Positions 12,961-23,639 of a DNA stretch of 64,000 bases are shown here, piece by piece. The translations under genes and the position numbers were made by a program. Each line of letters opens with the position of its first letter. Position 1 is the first letter of the stretch. Under the pieces are notes generated by a model, which ran no database searches, was not told the DNA's origin, and saw nothing but the letters and a program-made list of their open reading frames with translations. Source of the DNA: Cricetomys ansorgei (taxonomy: Eukaryota > Chordata > Mammalia > Rodentia > Nesomyidae); NCBI GenBank assembly GCA_026225945.1, contig JAMJFZ010001631.1:1-64000 (forward strand). Reading direction: 5' to 3'.

Positions 12961-13146
12961 AAGATAAAACATTATTCTACAAATAGAAATATTATAGATT
13001 ACAAAAATATAAAGCCCCAGGAAAAAATGCAAAATGTAGCTTTTCAAAACAACAGATATTGCTGGAAATCTTCTAAAAATCTTAATGATACAAGTTATTG
13101 ATATATAATGAATTATAAACCTGAAAGGACAACTTTAAAAAAAATA

Positions 13147-13152
13147 AGAAAT
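13147..13152. repeat. Target site duplication (left) AGAAAT
   Basis: AGAAAT directly precedes the LTR and is repeated exactly at 13841-13846 directly after it. Six bases is the duplication length of class II (ERVK) retroviruses. Confidence 0.85.
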
Positions 13153-13840
13153 TGCGGGGGTCCTGGCGGTCCAGCTCGCGAAAATGGGGGTTCTTTCTTC
13201 CACGAAGGATGGGTAAACCCCAAAGAAACACGAGACAGTCTTGGTGGCTGTTGAAACCGCACGAGGACTTTTTATTAAATGACTTGGTGCAAGCGGCGGC
13301 TTGGGACAGGGCTTGGGCGGCCACTGAGATGTGGCAAGAAGCGAGAGGGCAAGAGGGCAAGAGAGAGAGAATCCAGGGCTTTTATTAGGGTATCTTGGCC
13401 TATTTTGATTGGCTCCTCAACCTCGTCGGTCAGGTGTGGGGGTAGCCGCCTGCACCTGAGACGCAATGGTGCCTGGTATTCTGGGGAAGAAAGAATCCTG
13501 CTGAGTGGTGGGGAGAAGCTGTTAATAACTACTAACTTAGGGAATTTTCTGGGTTTTATATTTCTTAAATCTTTACAATAAACCTGGGTTGCTTTATTGC
13601 AATTTACTTCTGGATAGCATGGGTGTTCCATTCAGCCCACAGTAGCCAACTCAGGGATTGATTTTGCTATTACTATTGGCTTATACAGATCTTATTATAG
13701 ATGAGAGAACATATGCCACGTACAGTGAAGACAAAAAAGGAGCAAGGCAGTTAGGGAATTCCAGTTCCCAGCAGTGAATTCGCTTCAGGAACCTTGTCAA
13801 GCTAAAGCATTTCATAGCCTGGGAAACCTGGGCCCCAACA
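13153..13840 (-). mobile_element. Solo ERVK-type LTR, 688 bp
   Basis: Read on the minus strand, the element begins TGTTGGGGCC and ends GGACCCCCGCA, with TG...CA ends and perfect AGAAAT duplications outside. Inside on that strand are a TATA-like CCTAATAAAAGC (13379-13388 plus), a run of CTCTTG-type repeats like the R region of IAP LTRs, and an AATAAA (13271-13276 plus). It is GC- and CpG-rich compared with its surroundings. No internal region adjoins it, so it is a solo LTR. The 78-118-codon frames on both strands are side effects of the higher GC content. The exact family name is not certain; it looks IAP-related. Confidence 0.85.
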
Positions 13841-14014
13841 AGAAATGAATAACAGAAATAAAAGGCATAAGTAAAAGTTTACAGTGTAATAAAATAAAAT
13901 ATGTTAAGAAAATTCTCATTAACTGAACAGAGAAAAAAACAGGATATCATAGTTGAGAAAATTGAGAAAAACAAACTAAACAAAAACAAACATTAAATCT
14001 AGTAACAAAACTTA

Positions 14015-14400
14015 TCATCCAATGATGAGTATTTCTTTTCCTGTTGCTGTGATAAAATATCATGACCTGAATTAGCTTAAATATGACTGGGTTATTTTGC
14101 CACACAGTTCCACGGGGAGAGCATCTATCATGGTGGGAGGGTATCGTAGCACTCATGAAAAGCTTGACAATGAAATCAGAACACTGGGTGATCACATATT
14201 TATTCACATACAGGAAATAGAGGGAGAACAGGAAGTGAGGCAAGAATATAAACCCTGAAAGGCTGCCTCAGTGACTTACTTCCTCTAGTAAGTTTTCATT
14301 TCCAAAATATTTTGTTACCTTCTCACACATCACTAAAAACTGACATGATGTTTAAATATGTCCAAACTGTCATATAGAGTAAATCCAGAAAAGGCTCCTC
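14015..14400 (-). mobile_element. Old MaLR LTR (minus strand), probable
   Basis: 'ttcctgttgctgtgataaaa', 'catcatgacc'-like words, 'atcatggtgggagggtatcg' and 'cagtgacttacttcctctag' follow the order of a reverse-oriented rodent MaLR LTR. It is strongly diverged with unclear ends, and I could not find target duplications. Confidence 0.5.
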
Positions 14401-14684
14401 TAAATTGACAGATTGACAAATACATGACTATTTGTTTTTAAAATGTACACATATATACACAGTTTTAATATTCTAAGTGGAAGTTATAGACTTGTCAGAT
14501 TTAGGGAACATAAATGATGTGAAATTTCATATAAGGGATATTTCTTATTTTATTTGTCCTCACTAAAATGATCTTGGAAGCAGTGAGACAGAAAATGTAT
14601 CAAGGGTCTGTGAAAATGGATAAACAGACAAGAGCACATGGGCCCTTTCAAATAACAGAACCCATAAGACTCTTTAATTACAGT

Positions 14685-14800
14685 GCCAGACATTTTGATG
14701 CCCTCTTCTGGCCTTGAAGACAATCACTCCATAAATGCAGACAAACACTCAGATAGAAATGTAAAGACATCTTTTTAAAAAATAAACATTTGTATCAAAT
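14685..14800 (+). mobile_element. B2-related SINE tail fragment
   Basis: 'gatgccctcttctggccttg' followed by 'aaatgcagacaaacactcag' and an A-rich tail matches the distal half of B2/B3 SINEs. The tRNA-like head is missing or too diverged to see. Confidence 0.65.
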
Positions 14801-15477
14801 GATAATAGCATTTGGTGACTATTAGCGTTTTTAGAAAATTCAAATGACAGATTTAAAGACACCATCGAAAAAGTGATATCCAGTAATGCTAAGATGAATA
14901 GAAAAATATGAATATCATTCTACACTTGATTTAAATAAATTTGAAAATTGTACTTTAATTCTTGTGCAAGTCTTGCATTTACTTGCATTTGGTTAAATAT
15001 AGCATCATGTCTGGTATCTTTCAATGTATAGGAGATATTTAAAGCAACCTTTTTCAGATATGCTTATGTGTCACAGAGAATTCTAATTATGCACTCCCTT
15101 AAGCCATCCTACATTTGCAGATAAAACTAATTTCCTAGTTTGAACTTGTAGTTCAAGTTCAGACTTGAACTACAGTTATCATTTTATTATTTTATAATTA
15201 ACACTATGTATAGAATCTACCTAGGGCATTTCTCCAGGTCAGAAACATACTCTTCTACATTGCTATAGTCTATTTTTTAAGTCTATAGCCTATATAAATA
15301 AATTTAATATTCTTGTATGCTGTTCAAATCAGATAGGTCTTTGTATACTGTAATTTATACAATAGCTTATGTATTTACATACAAACAATTCATGTGGTAG
15401 AAAATTCTACTATGGTAGAAATCTAGTATCCATTACTCAGAATTAGTCAAACTTTCTTATACATAAAAAAGCAGCAT
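14801..15477. other. AT-rich unique stretch with a strong hairpin
   Basis: No gene or repeat is recognised. A 12-bp perfect stem with a 4-base loop lies at 15147-15174 (listed separately). Confidence 0.4.
15147..15174. repeat. Inverted repeat, 12-bp stem with 4-nt loop
   Basis: TGTAGTTCAAGT at 15147-15158 pairs perfectly with ACTTGAACTACA at 15163-15174 around the loop TCAG. There is no U-tract typical of a terminator, and this is a eukaryotic context. Function unknown. Confidence 0.85.
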
Positions 15478-15605
15478 ATAACTGGGCAGTGGTGGTACAC
15501 TCATTTAATCCAGCACTCAAGAGACAGAGGCAAGCAGAATTAGACTTAAAAGGCAGCCTGGTCTACAGAGTGAATTCCAGGACAGCCAGGGTCATAGGGC
15601 CATTA
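15478..15605 (+). mobile_element. B1 SINE
   Basis: 'gggcagtggtggtacactca', 'gagacagaggcaagcagaat', 'ctggtctacagagtgaattc' and 'caggacagccagggtcatag' are in B1 order. The right end is truncated, with almost no A tail. Confidence 0.9.
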
Positions 15606-16681
15606 AAAAAATACATAAAACCAAAATTTGCTCTAATTTTCATGAGACACAAAATGCCTAGAGAATAAGAAAAATAGATAAAATCTAAATAAGGAAATTT
15701 AACTATAAGAAATATAACTTCAGTGTAGAAAACCAGCTTTTCAGTAACACACAGTAAGCATGCCTGCAAGAAAAATCAATATTTTTCAAGTCTGTTATCA
15801 ATCCTTTTGTTGCACTAGAGGAAGAAATTATCTTGATCTACCAAAGGTTGTACGATAAAAACATACTTTACAAATAACCTGGAATAAACACAATCACCCA
15901 TTCTTTTCATAATTTATGCAGATATAGCAAATTCCTGAGATATGTCTCTCAGCAAAATCCACTCAGTATTTACAAAGTAGATTAAAGATATGCAGAGAAA
16001 GGAGGACAAACACATCAGGTGAGATTAATTGTCCTCATGTCAGTGCTGCAAAAATAAGTATTAGATTCACTTACTCTAACCTACATTTGAGAATGTTCCA
16101 CCCAGAATACACTTGGTCATTAGATAAGCTTCACAAATAAGTAATGAACTCAATGTTTACAGCTACACTTCAGTAAATGGCCTTTAACATGAGAGTTATC
16201 CAATTATAAAAGATGTTTGAAAAGCATGCTGCCTTCGCTTTAGAGATCAGAGGTTGAAATTATTTAGGAACTATTTCTTCAGCCTCATGTCATTGTGGTT
16301 TGTATGAATGATTGGAAGATTTGTTTTAAAATTTTTGCAGATTATAGAAATGCTTTAAATTTTCTCTTTAGAGAAACTAATTTTATTATTTTGTCATTTT
16401 TATCCTAATGTGTAAAGAGATTTGAGCAGCTCAGACTTTGCTGGATATAACTATGGCTAATAATTTTATTTGGAGTACAACTGAAAATACCATTAAATGA
16501 GCAATGAGATAATTTGATGTAATGCAATATCCATTGTTTTGTTGGGGACAGAGAAATAGTATTACTAATTATAGTTTATCCACAGAATACATCTCATTAT
16601 TATTAACAGAAAGGTATGTTATGTGTACCTGAATGGGAAAATATATCTTAGAGAAAAGTTTTTTCTTTGTTATTTTTCTTA
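15606..16681. other. AT-rich unique stretch, no gene seen
   Basis: No recognisable repeat or coding frame. The 68-codon minus-strand frame at 15563-15769 partly overlaps the B1 and is not credible as a gene. Confidence 0.4.
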
Positions 16682-16866
16682 AGATGTACTATTTATTTAT
16701 TTATTCATTTATTCATTTATTTGGTGTTTTTCCTGCATGTATGTCTGTGTGCCCTGGAACTGATGTTACACATAGTTATGAGCTGCCATATGAGTGCTGG
16801 GTATTGAACTCAGCTCACGGGAAAAGTAGCCAGTCTCTTAATTCTGAGCTATCTCTCTGGCCCTTT
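16682..16866 (-). mobile_element. B2/B3-type SINE (minus strand)
   Basis: Read in reverse it has the tRNA-derived head: the plus strand ends 'ctgagctatctctctggccc', the complement of the GGCCAGAGAGATAGCTCAG start. 'gtgctgggtattgaactcag' covers the B-box region. A (TTTA) tail lies at 16692-16722. A 108-codon plus-strand frame across it is incidental. Confidence 0.88.
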
Positions 16867-16892
16867 TTCTTTGTTGTTTTAAAAAGAAAAAG

Positions 16893-17010
16893 AATCTTAT
16901 GTGGTGTGCATGTCTTTAATTCCGTAACTGGTAGGACAGAGACAAAAAGATCTCTGTGAGTTCAAGACCAGCTTGCTCTACAAAGCAAGATCCAGCCCAG
17001 TTGAAGATAC
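16893..17010 (+). mobile_element. B1 SINE fragment
   Basis: 'gtggtgtgcatgtctttaat', 'agatctctgtgagttcaaga' and 'ccagcttgctctacaaagca' follow B1 order. The distal part is replaced by 'gatccagcccagttgaagat'. It abuts the preceding SINE head to head. Confidence 0.82.
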
Positions 17011-18514
17011 AGAGTACTTGTTTCAGTTTTTTTGCTTTTTTCTCTGTATTTTTTTTTGTTGTTGTTGCTGTTGTTTTAGAATATTTTAGACACACATGCT
17101 GTACTGTCTTACTAATGTTTTTGTTCGAACAAACTTTTATATATCAACATCATATTGTTAGTTCTGACATATTAATGAAATTGAGCTTAAGAAGAAACAT
17201 AATGATTCAAAAAACTTATTTTTTAATAAATTAGTTTTTATTAGTTTTGCACCATAGCATCATGGAATACACTACAGGTAACTATACTAATAACTCAATG
17301 TGGCTCAACCTGTCATTTGATCTGTTTGCATTTTATAGTTTCTTATCTTTTTCTATTTGACATATTGATAAAAGTTTCACCTTAGCCTTTTTCCTGAGAA
17401 TTTTTATCAGTTTTTATCTATTTAGAGGAAGGCAAAATGTGTTGAAGGTAAATTTCTGAATAATGCTGAACATTTGTTCCAGGTTGAATCAATTGTTCTG
17501 ATTCTTGCAGTGATGAAGTGTGAATGATGAATACATTGATTACTTAATGGGCTCTCAAGTTACAAATATTTTGTTCAGTCAAGCAGTTGCATGTTTTCAA
17601 TTTTCTAACATATGCCAATCTCTTAATATTGAAATGTTTATTTATAAATGGATTATATTTCTTCCACAGAGTCAACGTATTTGGGCCCTAGACACAAATC
17701 TGTCCTTGAAAGATTTTGCTAGGAAATTGAACCAAGCTGAATCATGGATAGTATAAATGAGAACAGGATCAGCAAGGGCAGAAGCAATCTTCATAATGGC
17801 CTGGAAGTTATAGCCCATGGGAGATGAGATGGTCAGAAAACATACTCTCTCACATGTTAAAGCTGATACAAAGGTAGTCAGTGTGAGCCTTAAGGGCTGA
17901 GTGGGTTATGTTCTCATTAAGTGATTGCATTTTACTTTCTGCTTGATTAGAAATAAAAGGAAAATAAAAGTGCATGCATTTAAATGCTTAGCAAATTATC
18001 TAATCAGAAAAATTCATTTGAGAACCAGAAGAAGTGAGGAACTTCAAATATAGTTTCAAATTAACAACATAATGGTGTCTAAGGAAAAACTATTTTTTTC
18101 TGGTAATACTAAGCATAAGTTAGATACTCTTGACTTTTTAAAAACTCAGTTTAGGCTTATAAGAGCAGTTGAAATGAGTTTACACTGGGTAGTCCAGAAA
18201 AAAAAGGACCATTGTTTGACAAGCTCAACAATGTAATATAGGGAACTTCAGATGACTTGCTAAGAAAACAGGAATATGCTCTTCCTGGAGAAGGATACTG
18301 AAATTAAGGGAGCTATTTTCATGACAAATACCCTGCTCACTGAGTTTGTATGAAGCCTAGGTCATGTTAACAATAACCTCTTTGTGATATTTCAGCTTAA
18401 TACATTGTTCTAATGAAAGAATATAATGAAAGAAAAATCCTTAGAACATGGTGGCTGAATATTTCACATAAAAAAAACATATGGAGAAAGATAATGGTCA
18501 TTTTGTTGTTGCAG
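17011..18514. other. AT-rich unique stretch, no gene seen
   Basis: (GTT)n lies near 17056-17075. The remainder is AT-rich and shows no repeat or domain that I can name. The frames at 16956-17234 and 17520-17756 have no recognisable features. Confidence 0.4.
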
Positions 18515-19080
18515 TTTATTACTTATTTTATTTTTTTGCGATTACAGTTATATAATTTCCCATTTTCCCTTTCCAAATCCTCACATATATTTTTCCTTAA
18601 TCTCTTCCAAATTCATGGCCCTTTTTCATTAAGTGTTGTTGTGTGCTTATATGAATATAATCAGACATATTCCTAAATATAACCTTCTCAGTCTGTGTAA
18701 TGATACTTATGTACATTTTCAGGCCTGATCATTTGTTAACCGATAACCAATTAGTGTGATCTTGCTTGGAAAAATTTATTCCTTCAATCTCAGAATTCCT
18801 TAGTTGCTTATTTTTCTTTGTATAGGGTTGAAGCCTCCCCAAATTTTCCTTATTTACTTTGGCATATCAATTAGTTATCCCTGTTCAGATCAGTTTTATA
18901 CAGTCTTCTTGGTGAGATCTTATGGATATAGCTTCAGTAATTACTATAAGACACAGTATCATAGAAAATTTCCTTATTTTCTGGCTCTTACCATTTTTCT
19001 TTTCCTCTCATTCTTTCTGAAATGCTTCATAGATGTATCTGTTAGGAGTAGGCTTTATAACTTTGCATTCTGAAGTTAAG
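18515..19080 (-). mobile_element. L1 3' end (minus strand)
   Basis: The block 'ttccctttccaaatcctcac' - 'ttccaaattcatggcccttt' - 'cattaagtgttgttgtgtgc' - 'caccttctcagtctg'-like - 'ggcctgatcatttgttaacc' - 'ttgaagcctccccaaatttt' is the reverse of a rodent L1 3' terminal region. The same block recurs at 21120-21300 and 32345-32875 on this strand, and reversed at 49850-50240. Stops are abundant and no ORF2 is attached. The family call rests on memory. Confidence 0.6.
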
Positions 19081-19339
19081 CATTTTTTTCTTTTAAGAAT
19101 AATACTCATTTATCATGATCTAGTGAAACTTTACTTATAAATACACCTTTTTCAATAGTGGCAATAGTTTTTTTCATCCACTTTAGAACACCATACTCAA
19201 ATTTGCACAATGGTACATTTTTAATGATTTGTAAAATGCTTAACTTCAGAATGTTGCTCCTTTTTGGAAACATTACTTCTCTTTTCAAAGGACTGATAGC
19301 ATTATTGATCAAATTCAGACTGCCTTTAGGTAGATCTAG

Positions 19340-20335
19340 AAATATCTTTTTAATATTATTTTAATTTATTTTTTCTTCTCTTGTACAATACATTCCAACA
19401 CCAGCAACCCTAGCTCCTCTACTCTCAAAGTAATCAATCAAACAGGGCATAACAAGATGGAACAAGGTTGAACATAGCTTCCCTATATCATGACTGGAAG
19501 AGGCCATTGAGGACTAGGAAAACAGTTCCAAGTGCAGGTAAAAGTGTCAGAGACCCCCTCACTACAACTTTTAGGAGTTCTATATATCTCAGAAACTTGC
19601 AGACTTTGTGTCTGCTCCTTTAGTCTCTGTGAGAACATAAGAATCCTGGTCATTTTATTTCTTGAGGTGTGTTCTCCTCCTGTCTTCAACCCCTCTGGTC
19701 CCCTGCAGTCCCTACTTCCCTCTTCCTTGTGGTATCCTGAACTTTGATGTTTGGCCATAGGGTTTTGCCTCTGCTCCCTTCTGCTGCTGGAAGAGACAAG
19801 ATTGAGTTAGGCACCAATCTATGATCATAACAGGATATCTTTAGAACCACCTCCAGGCTATCCAGTCTCTGATTCTTGGCCAGCCCTGCAGTGTCTGTCA
19901 TGGGCTTCCTCCCTAGGCATGGGGATCTACCCCTGCATGGCTCAGCAGATTCTGCAGGTAGGATAGGTTATAGGTCAGAAAATTTGTACCTGAATTGGTG
20001 TCCTGTCCTATCACTCGAAGCCTTGTCTGGATGATGGTCTGTTCAAGCTCCCCATCCCTCATTACTAGAGGTCCTCGCTAGGGTTGCTCTTGTAGATTCC
20101 AGAGTTTCCAATGCACTTAGTCCCTAGATCACTCCCTAAATGTACTCCAATTCAAGTGCTCTCTCCCTCCATTCTCTCCCTCTATCCCTCTCCTCAACCC
20201 TTATCCCTCCTGTTCCTCTTCCCACCCTCCCCCAGCCTACCTGCAACAGTTATTTTCCCCTTCCAGGGATACATGGATACAAAACATCTCTAGTGGTACT
20301 GCTTTTATAAGTGTCAAAGAAAAGAGTGTTAGAAT
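19340..20335 (-). mobile_element. Dispersed rodent repeat, probably L1-related
   Basis: A roughly 1-kb segment with pyrimidine-rich end ('tctctccctccattctctcc'), 'ctccaattcaagtgctctct', 'gagttaggcaccaatctatg', 'aagtaatcaatcaaacaggg' and 'catgactggaagaggccatt'. I recall these phrases from many rodent genomic sequences as an interspersed repeat, most likely L1 upstream or UTR sequence. The frames on both strands (60-91 codons) come from its higher GC content. Orientation and family are tentative. Confidence 0.5.
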
Positions 20336-20835
20336 ATTTTCCAAGCTTACACATTTAAATCTCTTGATCTTTTATCAGACCATGAGAGAGAAGACAAGTA
20401 AAGAGTGCTTAAGAATTGTGTGTACAATGAGCTTAAAATAAAATCTGAAGACATTTTTTTCCACAAAGAAGGAGACAGAGGGAGAAGAAAGCAGGATTGA
20501 GGGAAGGCTAGGAGGAATTCAATGCTTAATTGTCAAATAAGCATTGGACCAAACTGCATGCTAGGTTATCCGACCTATTATATACTGTGTAGATATACTG
20601 AGAATGAATTATAACTAGGCCCCATGCAGGTGAACTTGGAGCTACTACTATGACACTCATTTTTTCCTCATTAAAAAATCCTTATGTTTATTATTTATGC
20701 ACAGTCATGAGGTTCATGTGGTAAAGTTCACTGAGAAATATCAGACTTTGAAGAAAACAAAAATTTAAAATACAAATAAAAATCATTCATCCAAAGTCAA
20801 CAGATGTGGAAGGTAGAAGAAAAAGAGGTTGTAAA

Positions 20836-21000
20836 TAAAAGTAACTTTTTTGGTTTCTTCGAGGCAAAGTTTCTCTGTTGTAACTCTGTAACCTGGCTGT
20901 CCTGGAATTCATTCTTTAGACCAGGCTGGCCTCAAACAAATAGAGATCTGCCTTCCTCTGCCTCCCAGGTGCTGAGATTAAAGGCCTATGCTACCAACAA
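20836..21000 (-). mobile_element. B1 SINE (minus strand)
   Basis: 'cgaggcaaagtttctctgtt', 'gtaactctgtaacctggctg', 'ctttagaccaggctggcctc' and 'cctcccaggtgctgagatta' in reverse B1 order. It carries the gttgtaactct variant. Confidence 0.92.
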
Positions 21001-21119
21001 TGGCTCAAAGTAACTTTTTCCTGATTCTTATGCTATTTAAAGTACTTACTTTTAAATTATTGAAAGTAACATGGATTCATCACTGTTTTAATTGAAATAA
21101 TATTGTACTTCTTTAAGTA

Positions 21120-21300
21120 TTATTTCCTTAATATTTTTACAATTATAATATAATTGTATTATTTCTCCCTTCTCTTTCCTCACTACAAATCCTCCAGAAT
21201 ATTGCTGCTTACTATTTTTAAAATTTATGGCCTTTTTAATTTAATTAGTTTCTGTTACATATATAAATGTATATACATATATATGTATATGTATGTGTAT
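21120..21300 (-). mobile_element. L1 3' end fragment (minus strand)
   Basis: 'ctttcctcactacaaatcct' and 'aaaatttatggcctttttaa' match the block at 18515-19080. It runs directly into the microsatellite that grows out of this family's TATG-rich segment. Confidence 0.5.
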
Positions 21301-21462
21301 ATATATATGTGTGTGTGTACACATAAACACACATACATATGTCTTGTATACATACACACACACATATATGTGTGTGTGTGTGTGTGTGTGTAGATAGATG
21401 ATAAATAGATAGATACATACATACATACATAAATCATAGATAAATAGAGATAGAAATATAGG
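21260..21462. repeat. Compound microsatellite (TATG/TG/CA/GATA)
   Basis: Successive runs of TATATG, TG, CACA, again TG (about 21371-21391) and then GATA/CATA. Shadow frames of YIYMYV- or THTHTH-like peptides occur on both strands and are not genes. The mirror arrangement of CA and TG runs makes the tract self-complementary. Confidence 0.9.
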
Positions 21463-22306
21463 CAATAGCCATCAAAGACATTTTTCTATGCAAAAGATGA
21501 AAAGAATTACAGAAAACTACAACCTTACAAATTCAGAGTTCAAGAGTCCAGTCTCCATGAATACATCTACAAAATTTCTGTACCTGAGGCTCAGGAACCA
21601 TAGTGAATGATACTCAAACTATCATTAATATTTTACTTATATTTCCAATATTTAGTACATACATAGATATAAATAAAATTATCATTGTAATAAAGTTCAT
21701 AGAGATTATGTTATAAAATCTTTTTAAGACAGATGAAATCTAAAGAAAAGAAACATAACAATATACTGACAAGATAATTTCTATGAGAGATTAACTCTAG
21801 AGTATAACAATTATTGTACTTAAGTAGTCATCTTTTAAGTATTTCAGGATATGTCACAATTCAGATTTAGTGACATTGAGTCCTCTTTTATTCTGAAACA
21901 ATTGACTGAAAGAAAATTTTAGGCAAAACTTTATTTTTTCTAAAAAAAAATTGTGGATTGTCTTATTAAACATTAAAGTTTTTAAAGTGAGTCATTGGAA
22001 ATATTCTAAGAGTAAATCATCTTAAGTTATTCCTGCCAAATGCCGTTGAAATGTTTTTTTTTTCTTTTCGTAATATATTGTAAATCCTTTCAAGAGATTT
22101 TCATCATGACCCCCGCAAAAATATTATTCTGGTTTAATATTCAATGGTTTTTATAAAAGAACTCATCTACACGATTTGTCTGAAAAGTATGCTCTTTTGA
22201 AACCTGGTCATTACCCCCTACATTATAAAGAAAGAAAACAAGGCAGTGTTTAAATGAACAATTATAATTATGTGGTATTTTTGTAACATTTCTAATAGTT
22301 GAGAAA
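21463..22306. other. AT-rich unique stretch, no gene seen
   Basis: No recognisable repeat, splice-flanked frame or RNA gene in this stretch. Confidence 0.4.
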
Positions 22307-22478
22307 TAAATGCTTTTTTGTTTTGTTTTATTTTTGTGTTTTTGAGACAATGCTTCACTATGTATGTATCTCTGGTTGGCCTGAAACTCACTATGTAGAC
22401 CAGAAAGATTAGTGCACCTGCCTATTTTTGTTTTCCAAGTTTTGGGATTAGAAGTATGCATCACTATACACAGCTAAT
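22307..22478 (-). mobile_element. B1 SINE (minus strand), diverged
   Basis: 'gtgtttttgagacaatgctt', 'ggttggcctgaaactcacta' and 'tgtagaccagaaagattagt' are in reverse B1 order. It is older than the next copy, which begins 10 bp downstream. Confidence 0.85.
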
Positions 22479-22487
22479 AAATGTTTT

Positions 22488-22665
22488 TTTTGGGGGGGGG
22501 TGTTTTCTTTTTTGTTTGTTTGTTTTGTTTCTAGACAGGGTTTCCCTGTTGTAACTCTGACTGTACTGGAACTCAATCTGCAGATTAGGCTGGCCTTGAA
22601 CTCACAGATCTGTCTCTGCCTCTCAAGTGCTGGAATTAAACATGTGTGCCATTGTCCAGCTTTAC
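22488..22665 (-). mobile_element. B1 SINE (minus strand)
   Basis: 'tagacagggtttccctgttg', 'taactctgactgtactggaa' and 'gcagattaggctggccttga' are in reverse B1 order, with a G run and T-rich tail at its left. It is tandem to the previous B1 in the same orientation. If the terminal exon at 22880-23136 is real, both B1s lie beyond its likely poly(A) site. Confidence 0.9.
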
Positions 22666-22699
22666 AAAAACCTAGTACTTCAACAACATCATTTATTAG

Positions 22700-22700
<1 letters not shown>

Positions 22701-22751
<51 letters not shown>
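22701..22751. repeat. (GA)n microsatellite
   Basis: About 25 near-perfect AG units. The ERERER peptides in two frames are shadows of it. Confidence 0.95.
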
Positions 22752-22753
<2 letters not shown>

Positions 22754-22806
22754 TTGAGAATCACAAGGTGGGTGGTGCTCTCAGCTCATGTGACAAGGCT
22801 TATTTT

Positions 22807-22812
22807 TTTAAT
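22807..22812 (-). promoter_or_regulatory. Possible poly(A) signal ATTAAA
   Basis: Minus-strand ATTAAA lies about 70 nt past the stop codon of the candidate terminal exon and is followed by an A/T-rich stretch. It is the common variant of AATAAA. In AT-rich DNA it will also occur by chance. Confidence 0.25.
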
Positions 22813-22879
22813 TTGGTTACAAATTAAAGAAATATTTTGTAAGCATTACAAGAGTAGACTGTTGAATAGATGCTGAATG

Positions 22880-23136
22880 TTATACAAGAACTCCATAACA
22901 ATCATTAACTGGTATAGTTATCTGAAGGGCCTTAAAATCTGTAAAACATCTATAAACAGAGGGGCTTTGAGCACTGCGACATCTTTCTTTGGCATCTGTA
23001 AAGTCTTCCTCGTTTACTTGGATCTCAAAGCCAATATGTGCTAGAATCTCACTGTCTAACTTTCCAATGTCTTCTGACACAGGTTCTTCAGCTCTGATGC
23101 CGTAGCTCTTGATATAATTTGCCATATAATAATTTG
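22880..23136 (-). CDS. Candidate terminal coding exon, unknown protein
   Basis: On the minus strand, a pyrimidine-containing string ending TTCTCCTATTAG precedes an open frame that needs one base from an upstream exon (phase 1) and runs 84 codons to a stop. The peptide is strongly protein-like compared with other frames in the window: mixed and acidic, with 'AEEPVSEDIGKLDSEILAHI' and 'FEIQVNEEDF', an RCRS...YRCF cysteine pair, and a hydrophobic end -CYGVLV. I do not recognise the family. Local GC is higher than in the flanks, and ATTAAA follows after about 70 nt. Alternatives are the 3' end of a decayed gene copy or a lucky frame. No ATG-initiated full gene is claimed. Neighbouring exon candidates on this strand at 48 kb have matching phase. 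Confidence 0.35.
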
Positions 23137-23482
23137 CTAATAGGAGAACATGAATTTACTTTACATTAAACCTACCATTTGAGTTTAAGAAAAGTTCTAA
23201 AAAATGAACAACCCCCCCTGCCTCTTTGTTTTGAATTTAATAGTGTAGAGCTTGACAGGTGTTCTTATGGGATTCCCACACTAGCTTTAGTTCTAGTTCA
23301 TCTCCTGATCTCCCAATTTCCCTATCTTCCTGTCTCCCTCACCATATATACCTCTCACCCAGTAGTCACAGTTCCCTTGTCAAATCATTTCACACCGAAC
23401 ATACTTGAAGTCTTGTTCTCCATCTCATGAGCTCTTTTATAGTTTTCTGACCTTTACCCCACACACATACCGACATAATTAA

Positions 23483-23493
23483 GCGCGCGCAAG

Positions 23494-23530
<37 letters not shown>
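23483..23530. repeat. (GC)n(AC)n alternating purine-pyrimidine tract
   Basis: Two blocks of GCGCGCGC separated by AA pass straight into about 18 AC units. It is a CpG cluster inside AT-rich DNA and has strong Z-DNA-forming composition. Confidence 0.95.
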
Positions 23531-23533
<3 letters not shown>

Positions 23534-23639
23534 AACTAGGTTACACACAATTGTAGACATTATATAGTATTTGCCTCTACTACCTCACTTAATTTAATAT
23601 TTTTAATTCCAACTCTTTATAAATACATTGTATAATATT

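Noticed and set aside
13152..13631. Four frames of 78-118 codons on both strands
   Set aside because: All lie within the ERVK-type LTR. Open frames follow from its GC content, and LTRs of this class do not code there.
21241..21465. Several minus-strand and plus-strand frames rich in YI, TH and CV
   Set aside because: They are translations of the TATG/TG/CA microsatellite.
22500..22827. Frames with ERERERER segments
   Set aside because: They cross a reverse B1 and the (GA)n run, so they are not proteins.
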